Positions 1 through 12,608 of a stretch of DNA of 64,000 nucleotides are shown piece after piece. The notes beneath the pieces are model-generated. The model saw only the letters and a program-made list of their open reading frames with translations, had not been told where the DNA came from and made no database searches. Position 1 is the first letter of the stretch, and each line of letters opens with the position of its first letter. Origin of the DNA: Caenorhabditis remanei (lineage: Eukaryota; Nematoda; Chromadorea; Rhabditida; Rhabditidae); assembly GCF_010183535.1 (NCBI RefSeq), contig NC_071331.1:7874001-7938000 (forward strand), in the 5' to 3' direction. Both the position numbers and the translations under genes were made by a program.

Positions 1-499
1 CACATTTTGATTCAATTTTAAAGTTTTGGTCAAAAACTATACTTTTTTCCAAGACATGTTCAAAAATGTTTCAAAACGGGCCGAGCGGGCCGGGATTTTG
101 TTTGATTTCGGCCAGGCCCGGCCCGTGACAAGTCTGCTGAAAACAGTAATCTAAAGCTTCAATCCCAGTTTTTAAAAAAGAAGTCATTTCAATAATTTCC
201 AAGCGAGAGTTTGCCGAATTTCAAAAGTTCTCAATACATCAATTTCCTGTTTCAATGTGTAATAAGTCAGTGGAAGCTACGCGGAGGTTATTTCGACTAA
301 AAGACACGAAACACCACATTGAATATCACTTCCCCGATACAGTAATCTTTCAAATCCCAGTTTTTAAACAGAAAATGCCTGGTTTTATCACTGATTTAAA
401 AAATGTTTGATGTAGAAATGTCTCGGTTTCCGAACGACTGGTTTCCCGAGGTGCTTTCTCGTCTCTGAGAATTTCTTTATTAACGAAAATCAATCAACC

Positions 500-1180
500 G
501 ATCTCTCAAAAATATTTCAAACATTGTAGAAACAGTAAATTTTAGGTACTTTTTTCGAATTTGATTTCCAACAGTTACAAGAATTTTGGTTCAGAACTTC
601 CCAATTGAGTACAGTAACCCGAAAGTCATGTTCTCCTTCCGAATCCCAATGAGCTACTAAAAATGGGCGGGGCCTATCTTCTGACCTTCAAAAATCCCAA
701 GTTTATTTCTAAATAACACTTTCTCACCTTATAAGAAGTGGGCGGAGTCTCACAATACTCCTCTTTTCCCCTCCATTGCAATGCGTCTCTCTGAAAAGTG
801 GGCGGAGCCTATTCCACTGTTTTCATTCCTCTTGTCTCCTTGTTTTCCCTCTTCTCATCTCCATTTCCAATTCCATTTCCAGATCTTTTTCCAATGCATC
901 ATAATCTGTTTCTTCGTCTCCGCTCTCATCTACAATGCTCTCTCGTTCGTCACTCCCGACTTCTGGATCCTTCTTTTCACAATGAGACAATCAAGCGGGA
1001 ATTCAAGAAATTAGTGTTCGGAATTACAACAAAGGTAATTAGTTAATTAATTAATTGGGCAATCATCAATTATCAATTACATCCAATCCATGTCTTTTCA
1101 GAAAATTGAAACATCCTCCGTCAACACGACGTCTCGATCCAGAATCTAACCTAAATTACTCTGAAATAATTGGTCTTATT
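500..1180 (+). repeat. Direct duplication, copy 1 (partner about 3850-5050)
   Basis: This stretch is repeated, with divergence and indels, at about 3850-5050. Shared landmarks are a 'caaacattgtagaaac' segment (about 520 and 3880), 'ggttcagaac...caattga.tacagta' (about 590 and 3935), the GTGGGCGGAGCC block, and the chemoreceptor C-terminal exons. The second copy is longer because it has extra GGGCGGAG units. The duplication therefore carried a receptor 3' end plus its upstream flank. Confidence 0.7.
883..1149 (+). pseudogene. Chemoreceptor C-terminal fragment (srt/srx-like), copy 1
   Basis: Two exons resemble the end of a nematode seven-transmembrane chemoreceptor: about 883-1034 and 1102-1149, joined by a 67-bp GT-AG intron. 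The first encodes a transmembrane helix (CFFVSALIYNALSFVTPDFW) and a tail (NETIKREFKKLVFGITTK). The second ends KIETSSVNTTSRSRI and a stop. Compared with the copy at 4693-5021, about 55 bp that encode the end of TM7 (LCWSINHGCPALIY) are deleted after 'atccttctttt', which shifts the frame. No upstream receptor exons are visible, so this is a dead fragment. Whether the parent is srt or srx is not certain from so short a piece. Confidence 0.6.
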
Positions 1181-3840
1181 AATACAATTGTCTTTGCCCA
1201 ACCCACAAGTTGAATGATCTTCATTAGTTTACTTTAATTTTTAAATAGCCTACACTGAGAGTTGTGAAAAAATGAACATTCTATTTTATCTTTTGAAACT
1301 ATGTATTGGGTTCTTCCTTATTTTGAGAGGTTTTCTACACTAGATGTAAATTCAATGTGTCAACAAAATTCACTATTCTCAAAAAAATGTTAAGAAACAG
1401 TAATCAGTTTTAGAAATGCTCAAAACTGTACTAGTCTTGCATTGATATCAAAAATTACTGGGACCATATCAATTATTTTTTTAATGATTTTATGAAATAT
1501 AGGAGTTAAGAGATCGGTGTTGGAGAACAACTTTGAAATTTTGAAAACCAAGAGATACAGTAATCTTCCGGCACATTTCAAACCAATTTTCTGTGCTACC
1601 GAGACCAGAAAATAGAACGAAACTCGTGGAGCCTAATTGTGAGCACGTCTTTTTGATTTTCCTACATCCTCATTACAAACGTGTGTAAGTTTTACTGAAT
1701 CAAGTATCCGGTTTATTAATATGAACAACAATTTTTTCAATTCGTCGTTTCCAATTTCGTGGAGTCGTCAAACAATAGTGGTCAAAAAATCACTGTTATC
1801 AGAATCGAAGAATTATAAATTACCTTCTAGATACAGTAATCTTTAACTTCAGCTTTAGCTTGTTATCCAATTTTCTGTTGAATTCTTTAAAGTGGGCGGA
1901 TATCTCATATCAGGAATTAAAAAGTTTAGAACACTTGCCGAATGGGCGGAGTCTATAGTTCAAATATAAATTTTGTTTTTTTTTCAATTAATTATGTTTC
2001 AAAACTAAGTGAAATGTTTGGAAAAGTGTGGTTGCAGTAGTTTGTAATTTGTTTTATTTGAATTTAATGGTGCTAAAAAGAATAATGAATGGGCGGAGCT
2101 CATCTTTGTTTCAAATATTTCAAATATTGTTTGAGAAACTTACTCCTATTGAAAGACGGTTATTGAACAAATGTGAATCTCAGAACTTCATATAACTTTC
2201 TAGATACAGTAATCTTGTTTTAGTTTAAAATTATTTTCAAGTTGAAACCTGCATTTTCAGGAAACTGTACGAACTTTAACTATTAACTCTAACTGTCGAT
2301 GCTTTCAAAAGATCGGGTAACAATGGCTTGAAATATATTAAGATGTGTAATTGAAACAATAATTTATTAGTGCAAATGACCTCAATAAAATAGAAGGAGA
2401 CAATCATTGGACTACATCAAGCATTCATTTTCTAGATACAGTAACTTGCATTTTACTTCATTTCTGTAGCTGATGGAATTCTGATAATATGATTGAACTT
2501 TCCTATTTATTCCGAGTCAAAATAACCTACAAACACAGTGAAATTTTAGTTCAATTCAAATGTTTTAGATATTGAATTCAATACTCATTTCTCAGAGTAT
2601 CAAGTGTTCTAAGAAGAACTATACAAATACCCTTATAGATACAGTAACCTTCAATTTCAGCTTCGATCTGTTTCTAGGTCGTTCTTTTGATCTCCTTTTG
2701 AGTGGGCTGAGCTATCATCTTTGGAGATTTTGGATTTCTGATGTCCAGTACCGTTCCCAGAATAAGTAAAAATTAGAAATGATGATGAAACAGTATATTT
2801 TTCTAGCTTATTGCCTGGAAATTGAAACTTTTCCAGCTACCACATCTTCTAATGACTGATTATCGTGAAATATGCTTACTGAAAAACCGAAAACTCTTAA
2901 TCCTATGTGACTTTCTAGATACAGTAATCCTCAATTTCAGCGTCAAATTTGACTGATTATCTTCTGGAAACAAGGGTCATATGCACTGCGCGCAGTTCTT
3001 TGAGAGGGCCTCTGCAGAAGGCCGTGGGTCATGTATATCTATGGTTGTTTCTTTGAATCTATGTAAAATCAGAAATTCTCAATCAGATATAAGATTCTCA
3101 AAACCAGATTTGTCAAAAACCGGCCCGGCCCGGATTCAAAAGTGGGTACCCATTTTTTACTAAAATTTTTTGAAATTTTTCGAAAAAAAAAGAGTGAAAA
3201 TGCTAAAATTATCATAAATTTTCACATTTTGATTCAATTTTAAAGTTATCACTATCTTATGTCCAGTACCGTTCCCAGAATAAGTAAAAACTAGAAATGA
3301 TGATGAAACTGTATATTTTTCTAACTTATTCCCTGGAGATGACGATGACGCTGAAATTGAGGAAAGCGTCAAGTTTGACTGATTATCTTCTCGAAAGTGG
3401 ATCATGTATATCTATGGTTGTTTCTTTGAACCAATGTAAAATCAGAGACTCTCAATCACATATAACTTTCTAAAAACAGTAATCTGAATCTTAAATTATT
3501 CCAGTTTTTTTCTGAACTCATTTCATGACTTTCCTAGCGAAACCAACCTATTTTCTACCTCGACATTAAATATCGATAATTTTTGGCTGAAAAAAGTGTT
3601 CAATAGAGTAATGCAATAAATGAGTGGAAACTGTGCAACTCACCATGACTGTGCAGAAAACTATACGGGCCAAACTTTTCGGATAGTTTTCGAAAATAAT
3701 TTGGAAATTTCTTCTGATTTAGTACACAAAAACGTGTTTTTTTTTTTGGTTCTGTCCTTGAAAGACTCACAGTTTTCATTCAAATCCAATTTTTTCAGGC
3801 ACCTTTCTTGTGTCTCTATGAAATTCTGAAAATAGCGATG
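1150..3840. repeat. Repeat-rich intergenic region with TAGATACAGTAATC motif
   Basis: No convincing gene is seen. A motif close to TCTAGATACAGTAATC, often followed by CTTCAATTTCAGC, recurs at about 1830, 2200, 2430, 2638 and 2917, with a weaker form near 3468. The copies are 200-370 bp apart. The first about 30 bases of the window (cacattttgattcaatttta) recur near 3222, and GGCCCGGCCCGG-type words occur near 90-125 and 3120-3135. Several GTGGGCGGA words lie between them. The short open frames are in low-complexity DNA and show no protein-like features. Confidence 0.6.
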
Positions 3841-3849
3841 ACAACAAAC

Positions 3850-5050
3850 AGATCTCTCAAAACTGCTTGAAAACTTCAAACATTGTAGAAACGGTATTTT
3901 TAAAAAAGACCTCCAACAATTACAGGATTTTTAGGTTCAGAACAGGCCAATTGAATACAGTAATCCGAGAGTGAACTTCATTTTCAGGTCCAATTTCTCT
4001 TTCTGAATCCCCATGACCTTCTAAAAGTGGGCGGGGCCTATCCTCTGAGCTCCAAACCTCGTGTTCATTTCCACAATGACACTTTCTCACTACAGTACCC
4101 CCATCACAGTCCTCCAGGATCTTATGAAAAGTACCCCTAAAACTGGGGGCGGAGTCTATCCTGTGCTTCTACCGTACTTTTCAAGTATAGTATACCTCAT
4201 TTTCGATTCCACATTTCGCCAGAAAAGTATCTCAAAATGGGCGGATCTTCAGCTACCTTCAAAAACCTGTAATAAATGGGCGGAGTTTATCCTCGATCCA
4301 GATTTTCCAGTACTTCTGCTCAATAAAAGTGGGCGGAGCTTAACCTACAGGGCCACATAAAAAGTGGGCGGAGTCTCACAATACTCCTCTCTTCCTCTCC
4401 GAAATTCCCCTCCATTGCGAAAAATGGGCGGAGCCTATAATCGACCCCGATTACCGGTACTTCTACTAGATAAAAGTGGGCGGAGCCAAACCTACAGTGC
4501 CAAATAAAAATTGGGCGGAGTCTCCCCAAAACCCCGGTTCGAGCCCACAATATTCCTCTTTTCCTCTCCAAAATTCCCCTCCATGGCAATGCTCTGAAAA
4601 GTGGGCGGAGCCTATTCCATTGTTCTCATTCCCCTTGTCTTTCCTTCTTTTCCCTCTTCTTCTCTCTATCAATTTCCAAATTTCTTCATCAGATTTTCTT
4701 TTAATGCATCATAATCTGTTTCTTCTGTCTCCGCCCTCATCTACAATGCTCTCTCGTTCGTCACTCCTGACTTCTGGATCCTTCTTCTCGGCCAACTGTG
4801 TTGGTCGATCAATCATGGATGTCCTGCTCTCATATACATCACAATGAACGAGACAATCAAGCGGGAATTCAAGAAATTAGTGTTCGGAATTACAACAAAG
4901 GTAATTATTTAATTAACTAATTAATTGGACAATCATCAATTATCAATTACATCCAATCGTTGTGTTTTTTCAGAAAATCGAAACATCCTCCGTCAACACT
5001 GCGTCTCGATCCAGAATCTAACCTAAATTACTCTGAAATAATTGATCTAA
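3850..5050 (+). repeat. Direct duplication, copy 2, expanded with GGGCGGAG words
   Basis: Partner of 500-1180. Between 4020 and 4620 the word (A)GTGGGCGGAG(C/T)C or a one-base variant occurs about ten times, spaced mostly 35-110 bp apart, giving a degenerate array that includes two near copies of the sequence that precedes the receptor exons. Confidence 0.65.
4693..5021 (+). pseudogene. Chemoreceptor C-terminal fragment (srt/srx-like), copy 2
   Basis: The same two exons as at 883-1149, here about 4693-4900 and 4974-5021 with a 73-bp intron. This copy keeps the end of the last helix (LGQLCWSINHGCPALIYITM) and the cytosolic tail NETIKREFKKLVFGITTK, then KIETSSVNTASRSRI and a stop. It carries one extra base relative to copy 1 in 'ttcttctgtctccgccctc' (near 4725), which breaks the frame between the start of the helix and the rest. 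The two copies have different lesions, so each decayed separately after duplication. The N-terminal six helices are absent. Confidence 0.6.
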
Positions 5051-5571
5051 TTAATTGACGAGGACGAATTAACATTTAAAATAAAGAAAACTGTCATTTC
5101 GAGCTAGGTTGAGTCCATATCTAAAATCCATTCAAAAACCAAAAGTTGACCTACATGTCCTAATGAGTAGATGGGGGATCTAGGGGGGTCACTTATGTGT
5201 TTATTTCCCTTTTTAGAAGAAAAAAGAAAAAGAATACGGTGGTTTTTAAATGGAAAAGAAACTTGAGGAAGATACAAAACAGCATGAATCGATAATACCG
5301 GCCGGAATTAGGAGGAAAAGAAAAAAAGGGGCGGGACTTAATTAAAACCAGCGTAAAGAAAAAAGTGGGAATTAGAACAGAAAAAGTTAAAGTTGTATGT
5401 CAGCGAGAAGAGATTTTCAGTTTGGAAAAAAGAAAAAAATTGAAAAATGTTACAATGATGTTCAATAGAAAGGGGAAACGAGAGGTAAATTTTTAACAAA
5501 AAAAAAAGCGGAATTATTCTTTTTTAGGAAACTAATAAAAGCAATGAAAAAAAAACAGTTAATTATATGAA
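5022..5571. other. 3' flank of hrpu-1, no gene seen
   Basis: Purine-rich, A-rich sequence with several poly-A runs. It presumably contains the hrpu-1 3' untranslated region on the minus strand. No coding signal or structured element is evident. Confidence 0.5.
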
Positions 5572-8500
5572 TTAGCGTGGGGCGAATTGTGGTGGTGGGT
5601 AGACATATTGCTGGGGTGCCTGCGGCGGTGGCGCCGTCATTTGTTGCTGATGATACATCAGAAGATGCGGTGGCATCATGGCGGGAGATGGCATTTGGGG
5701 CGGTGGAGCCGAGAAGTTTGGTGGGGGCACCGTCTGGAATAAGAACTTGAAAATCGGGAAAATTAGTGATTTTTCAGTATTTTGGAAATTTGTCAAATCT
5801 ATGTCTGTCTGTGTTTCCGAATATCCAGATGTCGGCAAATTCCTCCTTATATTTTCAGACCATACGTATGTTATTGGGAGGAGTTTTCTGCAGGAAAACA
5901 ATGAATTAGGCTCCGCCCACTTTTCACAAAAGTTTGAAGCTCCGCCCCTTTCAGCAGAGTGTCTTGGAACCTAGAAGTCTGTTTATATCTGTCTGTACGT
6001 CTGCATGTCCGGATGTCCACGTGAAAACTCACCACATCAATCGGGAACACCATCGGCGGTGGTTGTCTCATCTGAGTCATCGTTGGAATCGTCATGATGA
6101 CTTGTGGTGGTGGCTGTGATATATTCATCAAAGGCACCACTGGAGCCAGCGGAGCAATTTGCGCCGGCGGTGGCGCTGTCTTGATTTGAGGCGTCGTCAC
6201 AATGGTCGGTGTAGTTGGAGCCAGGGAACGAATCGGTGTCGTCTCCTTGGATGTTGGGAATCCGAAGCGTGGAGAGTTCTGACTGAATGATGACGATCGA
6301 CCGGCTGATGAGAGAGCAGATGATGGGCCAGCAGTGTCAACTGACTTGCGGGGAAGTGAGGTGTTGAGAGTTAGAGGTTGCTGGAAATAAATATAAATTA
6401 TTAAAGTCTCACGAGTGAAGTTTTTGAAGACGTCACTTTCAAACGACCCATAAATTTGGTTATAGGAACTTTCGACTACGGAGAGTCAATTTCTACAGTC
6501 AAAACCTTATAAATGTCTCCGCGAGCCGAGTTATGAGCTCTCAAACTTTTCATGTAGCCAAGCTTTTTCACATGGAATTTCAAATCGGCAAATAGTATAC
6601 GCAACCCCGCGGTGGCGTATATACAGCCGATTTGGAATTTCATGTGAACAGGATAAACAATTAGAGAGCTCATAACTCGGCTCTCATAGACATTTAGAAG
6701 GTTTTGACTGTAGAAATGGACTCTCCGTGGTCGAAAATACCTATAACCAAATTTATAGGTCGTTAGAAAGCGGCTTCTCCAAAGATTTCCCTTTTCAATG
6801 ACTTCGATCACTCACCGAAACTTCAATCTTCTTCTGCTGCTGCTGAACCTGCTTCTGAACTTGTTGCTGCTGATTCTGCATCGCCTGAATTGGCTGAGGC
6901 GTCGTTGGCGCTGGAGATGGAGCAGTCTGAGCCTGTGGCAGGGACGGTGGTGGGAACGAGAACTGACTGCTCGGTCCAGAAGATCTCGGCGCTGGAGAGG
7001 CACTAACAGCCGGTGAATCTTGAGAAGCCGATGTCGACGCAACCGATGGAATTGTGATTTTCACGGGTGGAAGAATGATGGTTTCCTCACGAATGTGTGG
7101 CGACGGAGCTGATGGGAATGTGGTATGAGTGATGTTCATTGTGTTGTTGTTTCTCGATGAGTATTGATTTCCAGATGGCGGTCCGCTGGTCGAGGGACGG
7201 TTATATTGATGGTAACCTCCACCACCACCACCATGATGATTGTCATTGTGATGGTGATGATAGTTGTTACGATCTCCGCCACGATGATGGTTATTGTGGT
7301 AACCACCACCACGTCGCCTCGGCAACTGGAGCCATGATCTACACTCATAATTCATTTTGGCGACACGATCGAATGCGATATGTTCACTTCCCGCTGGTGG
7401 ATCAATGAAAATGAGCTCTTCACACGGCTCTCCCTCCGCCACAATCGGAAGAGAGATCGACGCTTTGTATTGCATCACCGCATCGGTATCCAACTTCTCA
7501 TTCTCCTCATGTTCCTGCTTGATCAGTCTCTTCTGATGCGTATCCTCATCTGGCACAAAGATCATACATTTCCGATTGAACTCCTCGAATCCCATCAACT
7601 TCTTCTTTCTTCTGTCGGCCATACAGTTCGTCATATCCAAAATATAGTTCTTCCTTCGTCTCGGCGCCAGACAGATCAGTCGATTCATCGATTTTCCAAT
7701 AATTCCACGTAGGAAATCGGGACGTTTCAGTGTTGGCAGACGGATACGTGGTACTCCGTTAACTTTCATTGCGTCCATTACAGTGTCAGCACTGATAAGA
7801 GTCCAATGTTCATGAGGGTGCTCGGCGAGATAACGACGAACCCAAGTGGTCTTTCCGACTGCTGGAAGACCGACAGTCATTAGGACAGTGCAATCTTTCT
7901 TGGCAGCTGGCGCGGTTTGGGAGCGCACTAGATGAGCACGATCCATTTCGGTGATGAACATCCAGTCACGATCTTCTGAGAGTTTCCACTTCTCATCACT
8001 CAATTCTTGTCCCAAATTCACATTCACATTGGCATTCTTTGTGCAAATCGTTGGGAAGATGAGATCACCCTCTCTCATTGGAACTTTCTCGAATGGTGTT
8101 CCAACGTCTTCTCCATTGATTTGAAACGATATCGAGCCTTCCAACAAGTCCAGAATACACGTCACACAGTCTCCAATGTCGAAAGATTTTCCGAAATCGT
8201 AGAAATGATTGTTCGAGGCACGTTTTCCGCTGGCAGTGATACACCATGATCCAGAATTCTCTCCGAGAACCAGTGGAGTGGAGGCGAGAGAGAAACCAAT
8301 ACGCACATCACCTCCTTCATTCATAAACTCAGTGGGAAGATGTTGAATCGATTGATAGGCATCGATTTGAATTTGGAAAGCGAGTCGATGCGATTTATCC
8401 TTGTCGGTTTGACGGAATGGAAGTTGAATTCCAAAGTTGGAACGGATTCCACCCCACATCAATGCGAGACCGTCTTGACAGAATGGCTCAATTTGCCAGA

Positions 8501-11500
8501 TGTTCTTTTCGGCACTTTTGACGAGAATGTCAGCGTTGTCTGAAAAGAAAAATTAAGGTTTTGTGAGCCTAAACTATATGTATAGCTTACAGTAATCCAA
8601 CTCAATGGTATCAACATCAGCTGGAACACGCTCTTCATCTGGAATCTGCACCAACGGCTTCTTATCCTTCTTCTTTGGCTTGATTCCAGCGGCGATCTCG
8701 TACAACTCATTCTCATCCACTTCTGGCACCGGATCTCCGTGATAGTAGACCTCTGTGGGTTGTTCGTCTTGTGGACGAGACAGAAGAGATTCAGTTGGGA
8801 CGACGACATCCAATTGAGCATAATCATTCTTTGGTTGCTCGGCGACAGTTGAGGAGTGAAGAAGTGGAAGAGCGCGTTTGAAGAGTTCCAATGGGTTTTG
8901 TGGGATTTCAGAGATGTCATCCTCGTCATCCTGGTTGGCTTCTGGAGCAGCGGCTTCTTCTTGTTCTGCTGTCTTCTCCTTCTTCTCTCCGTCCTGAGCA
9001 GTCTCTTCCTCCGCTTCCTCTTCATCTTCATCCTCCTCATCCTCTTCTTCATCATCAACCAACATCTCATCATCCTCATCATCTCCTTCGTTCTCCTCCA
9101 TCTCTTCTACTTCTTCATCTTCCATTCGTGTCGTTGGTTGATACTCCATCACAGCTTCAGTCTCATCCAATGCAACACTATCTTCCAGTGGATCGTACTC
9201 TCCGTCTCCGAGTTCCATTGCTCGACGACGTCGTTCTTCAGCGAGAGCCTCCTTTTTACGGAGCTCCTCAACCTTGTTGATAGCTTTTGGAGCATTGTCT
9301 TCTTCAACATGAACATGAGGCACTGGCTCCGTTTCAGGCGTCGCTGACTCTCCCCTTGGCTCAATCTTTATTTGGTTTTGTGGTGGTGGAGCTGTCGCAA
9401 CTACTGGAACGTCAGGATCCTCCACTACAGTATCTCTAATGACAAAATCGTCGTCCTCGTCATCCACATCAGCCTTTATATTGACGACTGGCGGCTCGAC
9501 GAGCTTCGGCGGTGGTGGTGGTGGAGGCGGCGGAGGTGGTGGAGGAGGGAGCACAAATGGGGTGACTGGTGTGGAAGAAGGAACCGAGGACTCTCTTGGT
9601 GAGAACACTATTGGCACTGCTGGAGCAGCTGGCTCACTTGAGAAAAGCTCTTGGACGCGCTGAAAAGTGAAAATGAGATAATAATTGTTATTAGGAAGGA
9701 ATATAACTCACTCTTTGCAAATCCGAAGTCGCCGTTGTCACCGGAGCCACCGGCTTCGGTCTAGGCGGTGGCGGTGGTATGATTCCATCGAGAATCGGTC
9801 GTCTTCCAGGCGGTGGCGGCGGTATCCCGTGCGACATTCGTTGAGAAATCTGTGGGGCGGTGGTGAGAGACGGTGGGGGAGCATTCTGGAAATGGTGTGG
9901 ATTATAGGAAGAGAGGATACGAGATAGAAGTTGAAAGGTTGATTGAAATAGATGTAGATCTGACGGAACTGGAGAATCCGTAATACTTCAGCAAAAGAAA
10001 AAAAGACGAAAATGGTACATGATAATAAAAATATAGTTTAAAATATTATTATTTACAGCGAGAGTTTATAACTTTTTGAGAGAGAGAGTTGATAAGGAGT
10101 TCCACCACATTTCTGAACATTTCTGACTGCTTGAAGAGCGACCTAAATACCTAAAAGTCTAGAAATTGAGATCAAATCTCTCAAAACCTGGACTTCGCTG
10201 CAACAATCGGTGGATTAGAAACATACCGCTTTTGCATAAAAATGCTGTGGCGCTGCCTCCGGTGGCGGCTGATCGAATCTTGACTGACGTCTCCTTCCAA
10301 CCAACTGAGGCGGAACGGGCGGTGGAATCATTCCATGCATTGGGACAGGTATCATTGGAATCATTTTCATCGGATGCGGCGGCACAGAGTATCCCGGTTT
10401 CTGTGGAATTGCTGGCTGATTGAAGAACACTCCAGGAGCGTATTGCGGAAGTTTAGGAGATGGAAGTGGGAGTCCTTGAGACGCCGCTTTATGGAGGTAT
10501 CCTTGAGCGTGGTCGGAGGTGGCATCGGAGCCACCAACGATACGTTCAGAGCGATCCATAGAGGCTTCTGTAATTCATTCATTGGGATTGGGAAAAGAAC
10601 GATGGAATCCGTCAGAAGCATAATTGTAAACTGGGCCAGCGTAATCTCGCTTCAAACTCAATATTATGAGCTGAAAATTATACCAAAATGTAGATCTCGG
10701 CGAGTTCTATGTCCGTGATCTATTACGGGCCGGATGGCTATTTGTTTAAGTGGCGCGGGCCGGGCTAGAAGAGCTTTTTTGGCACTTTTTCCCGGCCGCG
10801 GCACAATAACGAATAGGCATCCGGCCCGTAATAGGTCACACACATAGATCTCACCGAGATCTACATTTTGGTATATTTTTCAGCTCATAATATTGAGTTT
10901 GAAGCGAGTTACAACCGGTTTACAAGTATGGTTAGAAGACACTTACTTTTCTCTGCTTTCTCCTTATGAGTTGAGGACATTAGTGCCTCAATTGCATCAA
11001 TCGAAGTTGTCATATCCCTTTTCTTCTTTTTTGGAAGTTGCTCCGGCTTCTCTGTCGTCGGCTCCTTTCGTTTCACAGTTTCAGTAGGTGTTGTTACTGG
11101 AGCTGCTGCAGTAGTCGCCGCGTGATTCCTTATCGCAGAGCAATGAGCCTTCCAGTCCGCTTTCCACGCCGGTTCTTTCAGTACCGGTGGAGCGGGCGTC
11201 GATGGCGGTTGGGACGATGAAGAGGACCTGTTCTGCTTCTTATATTTCTCCGATCTTTCAGCTTTCTCTCTCTGCATTTGTTGATAAACATCCAAACTCT
11301 GCTCTGTGTGCTCTTTGATACGTTTCGAGTGTCTCGTTGGTTCCATTGACTCTGCTGGTGGCTGGAAGTCTGGATCAGAAGCGGCAGTCTCATCAGAAGA
11401 ATCCAATGGTTCCTCCTTTATTCTCACAACTTTTTTGTGCTTTCTCGGTGGCTCTTCGACTCGCGGCTCATCTTCATCAGGAGTCTCCTCCTTTATCATA

Positions 11501-12608
11501 ACTTTCTGCTTCTTTCTCTCCGGCTCCTGTGGTTCTGAAGCTGTTTGAGGCTCCTCCTCCTCCATAGGCTCTTCCTCTTGCTGCTGCTGCCTCAACTCTA
11601 TCCTGTCTTGCTCCATTTGCTCTGAAGCCAAAAGTCGCGCGCTTTTCTTTCTGGCTCGTTTCTCTTCTGATTTCGGGGTTTCTGGAGCATCCAGAACCTT
11701 TGGAGTCGCTGGAGTCGCTGGAGGGGGTGGAGCATCCGACGTGGATGGAATATCTTCTCGTGGCTCTTCAGGCTCTTCTGGTTCCTCCAGTTTTATCGTC
11801 ACCGTCTTTTTCTTCGGTTCTTTCTTGTTAGCTGGAGTCGTATTCTCCTTATTCTGTTTCCGAGACGTCCTTTTGTTGGCAGTCGGTGGTGTTTCCTGTG
11901 GGACAACCTCTTCCGGCTCTTCCGCAACTTCCTCCGGCACTTCTCTCTTCACAGATCGTCGTCCATTCATTTCTGAAGCCTTCTTCCTCCCTTTTGGAAC
12001 TTCTACTGGAGCATCGTCCACTTCTGGCTCCTCATCCGGCTCTTCTTCTTTTACAGATTTCTGTTTCTTTACCACAGGAGCTTTCTTACGACCTTTAGGC
12101 GTCGGAGCAGGGGATTCCAGTACTACAGAGGTATCAGCAATGTCTGGCTTCTCGTCAGGAGGCTCATCCGGTTCCTCTTCTGCGTCTGAATCCGGCTCCT
12201 CCTCCTTTATATTCTTCGCAGCTTTTCCACGCTTTTTCGGCGGTGCTTTTGCAGAGACAGGCGTCTTTTTAGCAGCTGGAGTCTTTTTCTGAAAAATTAT
12301 TAATTATGAATAAAAATTATTTAATTTATCAACTCACGACAACAGGAGGAGTCGCTATAACTGCAGCACTCTGTGTGGTTCCATCTTCAGCACTCAAAAA
12401 CTCCAAAAGTCGGTCGGCAAGCACTGATTGAACACCATTTGTGTCTAGCCCGCGGTCTTGGAGCTCCTTGAATAATTATTTTTATTTTAAATAAAAATTT
12501 CAAGAAAAGTCGAATTCTCACCTTAACAAGCCGATTTTTCGGCAGCAACGGAACGGTTGCTTTATTAAGTGTGTTTCCATTGGCACCACTGCGACGAGAG
12601 GCACGCAT
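5572..12608 (-). CDS. hrpu-1: hnRNP U-like protein: SAP, SPRY and P-loop domains
   Basis: Nine exons join in frame to about 1791 residues: 12522-12608, 12338-12466, 10947-12288, 10227-10567, 9712-9885, 8591-9659, 6816-8539, 6033-6380, 5572-5733. Order of parts: an N-terminal SAP-type DNA-binding motif split by intron 1 (VPLLPKNRLVK + ELQDRGLDTNGVQSVLADRL, residues about 20-65); a long Lys/Glu-rich acidic region; proline-rich stretches; a SPRY domain (about 1050-1240); a polynucleotide-kinase-like ATPase with Walker A GLPAVGKTTW (about 1270); a His/Gly/Arg-rich tail; and a Gln/Pro-rich end. SAP-acidic-SPRY-NTPase-RGG is the hnRNP U (scaffold attachment factor A) architecture, a nuclear RNA- and chromatin-binding protein. 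Human HNRNPU is about half this length. The ATG follows an acceptor-like TTTTTAG by two bases, as for a trans-spliced mRNA. Three introns hold repeats or palindromes. Joining exons 1-4 to 5-9 rests on reading phase only. Confidence 0.88.
6450..6768. mobile_element. Palindromic MITE in hrpu-1 intron
   Basis: An almost perfect inverted repeat fills most of the 435-bp intron before exon 8. The left arm begins 'cataaatttggttatagg', the right arm ends 'cctataaccaaatttatagg', and the centre lies near 6612 (ccgcggtggcg). Internal blocks such as 'ctacagtcaaaacc' and 'gagctcataactcgg' are mirrored. It has no coding capacity. The structure fits a foldback MITE. Confidence 0.75.
10640..10915. mobile_element. 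Foldback MITE, GGCCGG family, in hrpu-1 intron
   Basis: The left arm includes 'tcgcttcaaactcaatatta' and 'accaaaatgtagatctcg'. The right arm mirrors both (10850-10912). The centre has two GC-rich words (gcgcgggccgggc / cccggccgcggc). A second copy of the same family lies at 22962-23339. The element occupies the 379-bp intron between exons 3 and 4 of hrpu-1. Confidence 0.75.

Noticed and set aside
4061..4847. Frames across the GGGCGGAG array
   Set aside because: They follow the repeat word in both strands and overlap each other; no protein-like features apart from the receptor fragment already listed.
8459..9347. Several long frames in other phases over hrpu-1 exon 6
   Set aside because: Shadows of the acidic repeat-rich exon; basic or Leu-rich composition and no motifs.
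11741..12292. 183-codon open frame antisense to hrpu-1 exon 3
   Set aside because: Ser/Gly-rich mirror of a Lys/Glu-rich coding exon. The minus strand frame has the conserved protein and splice sites.
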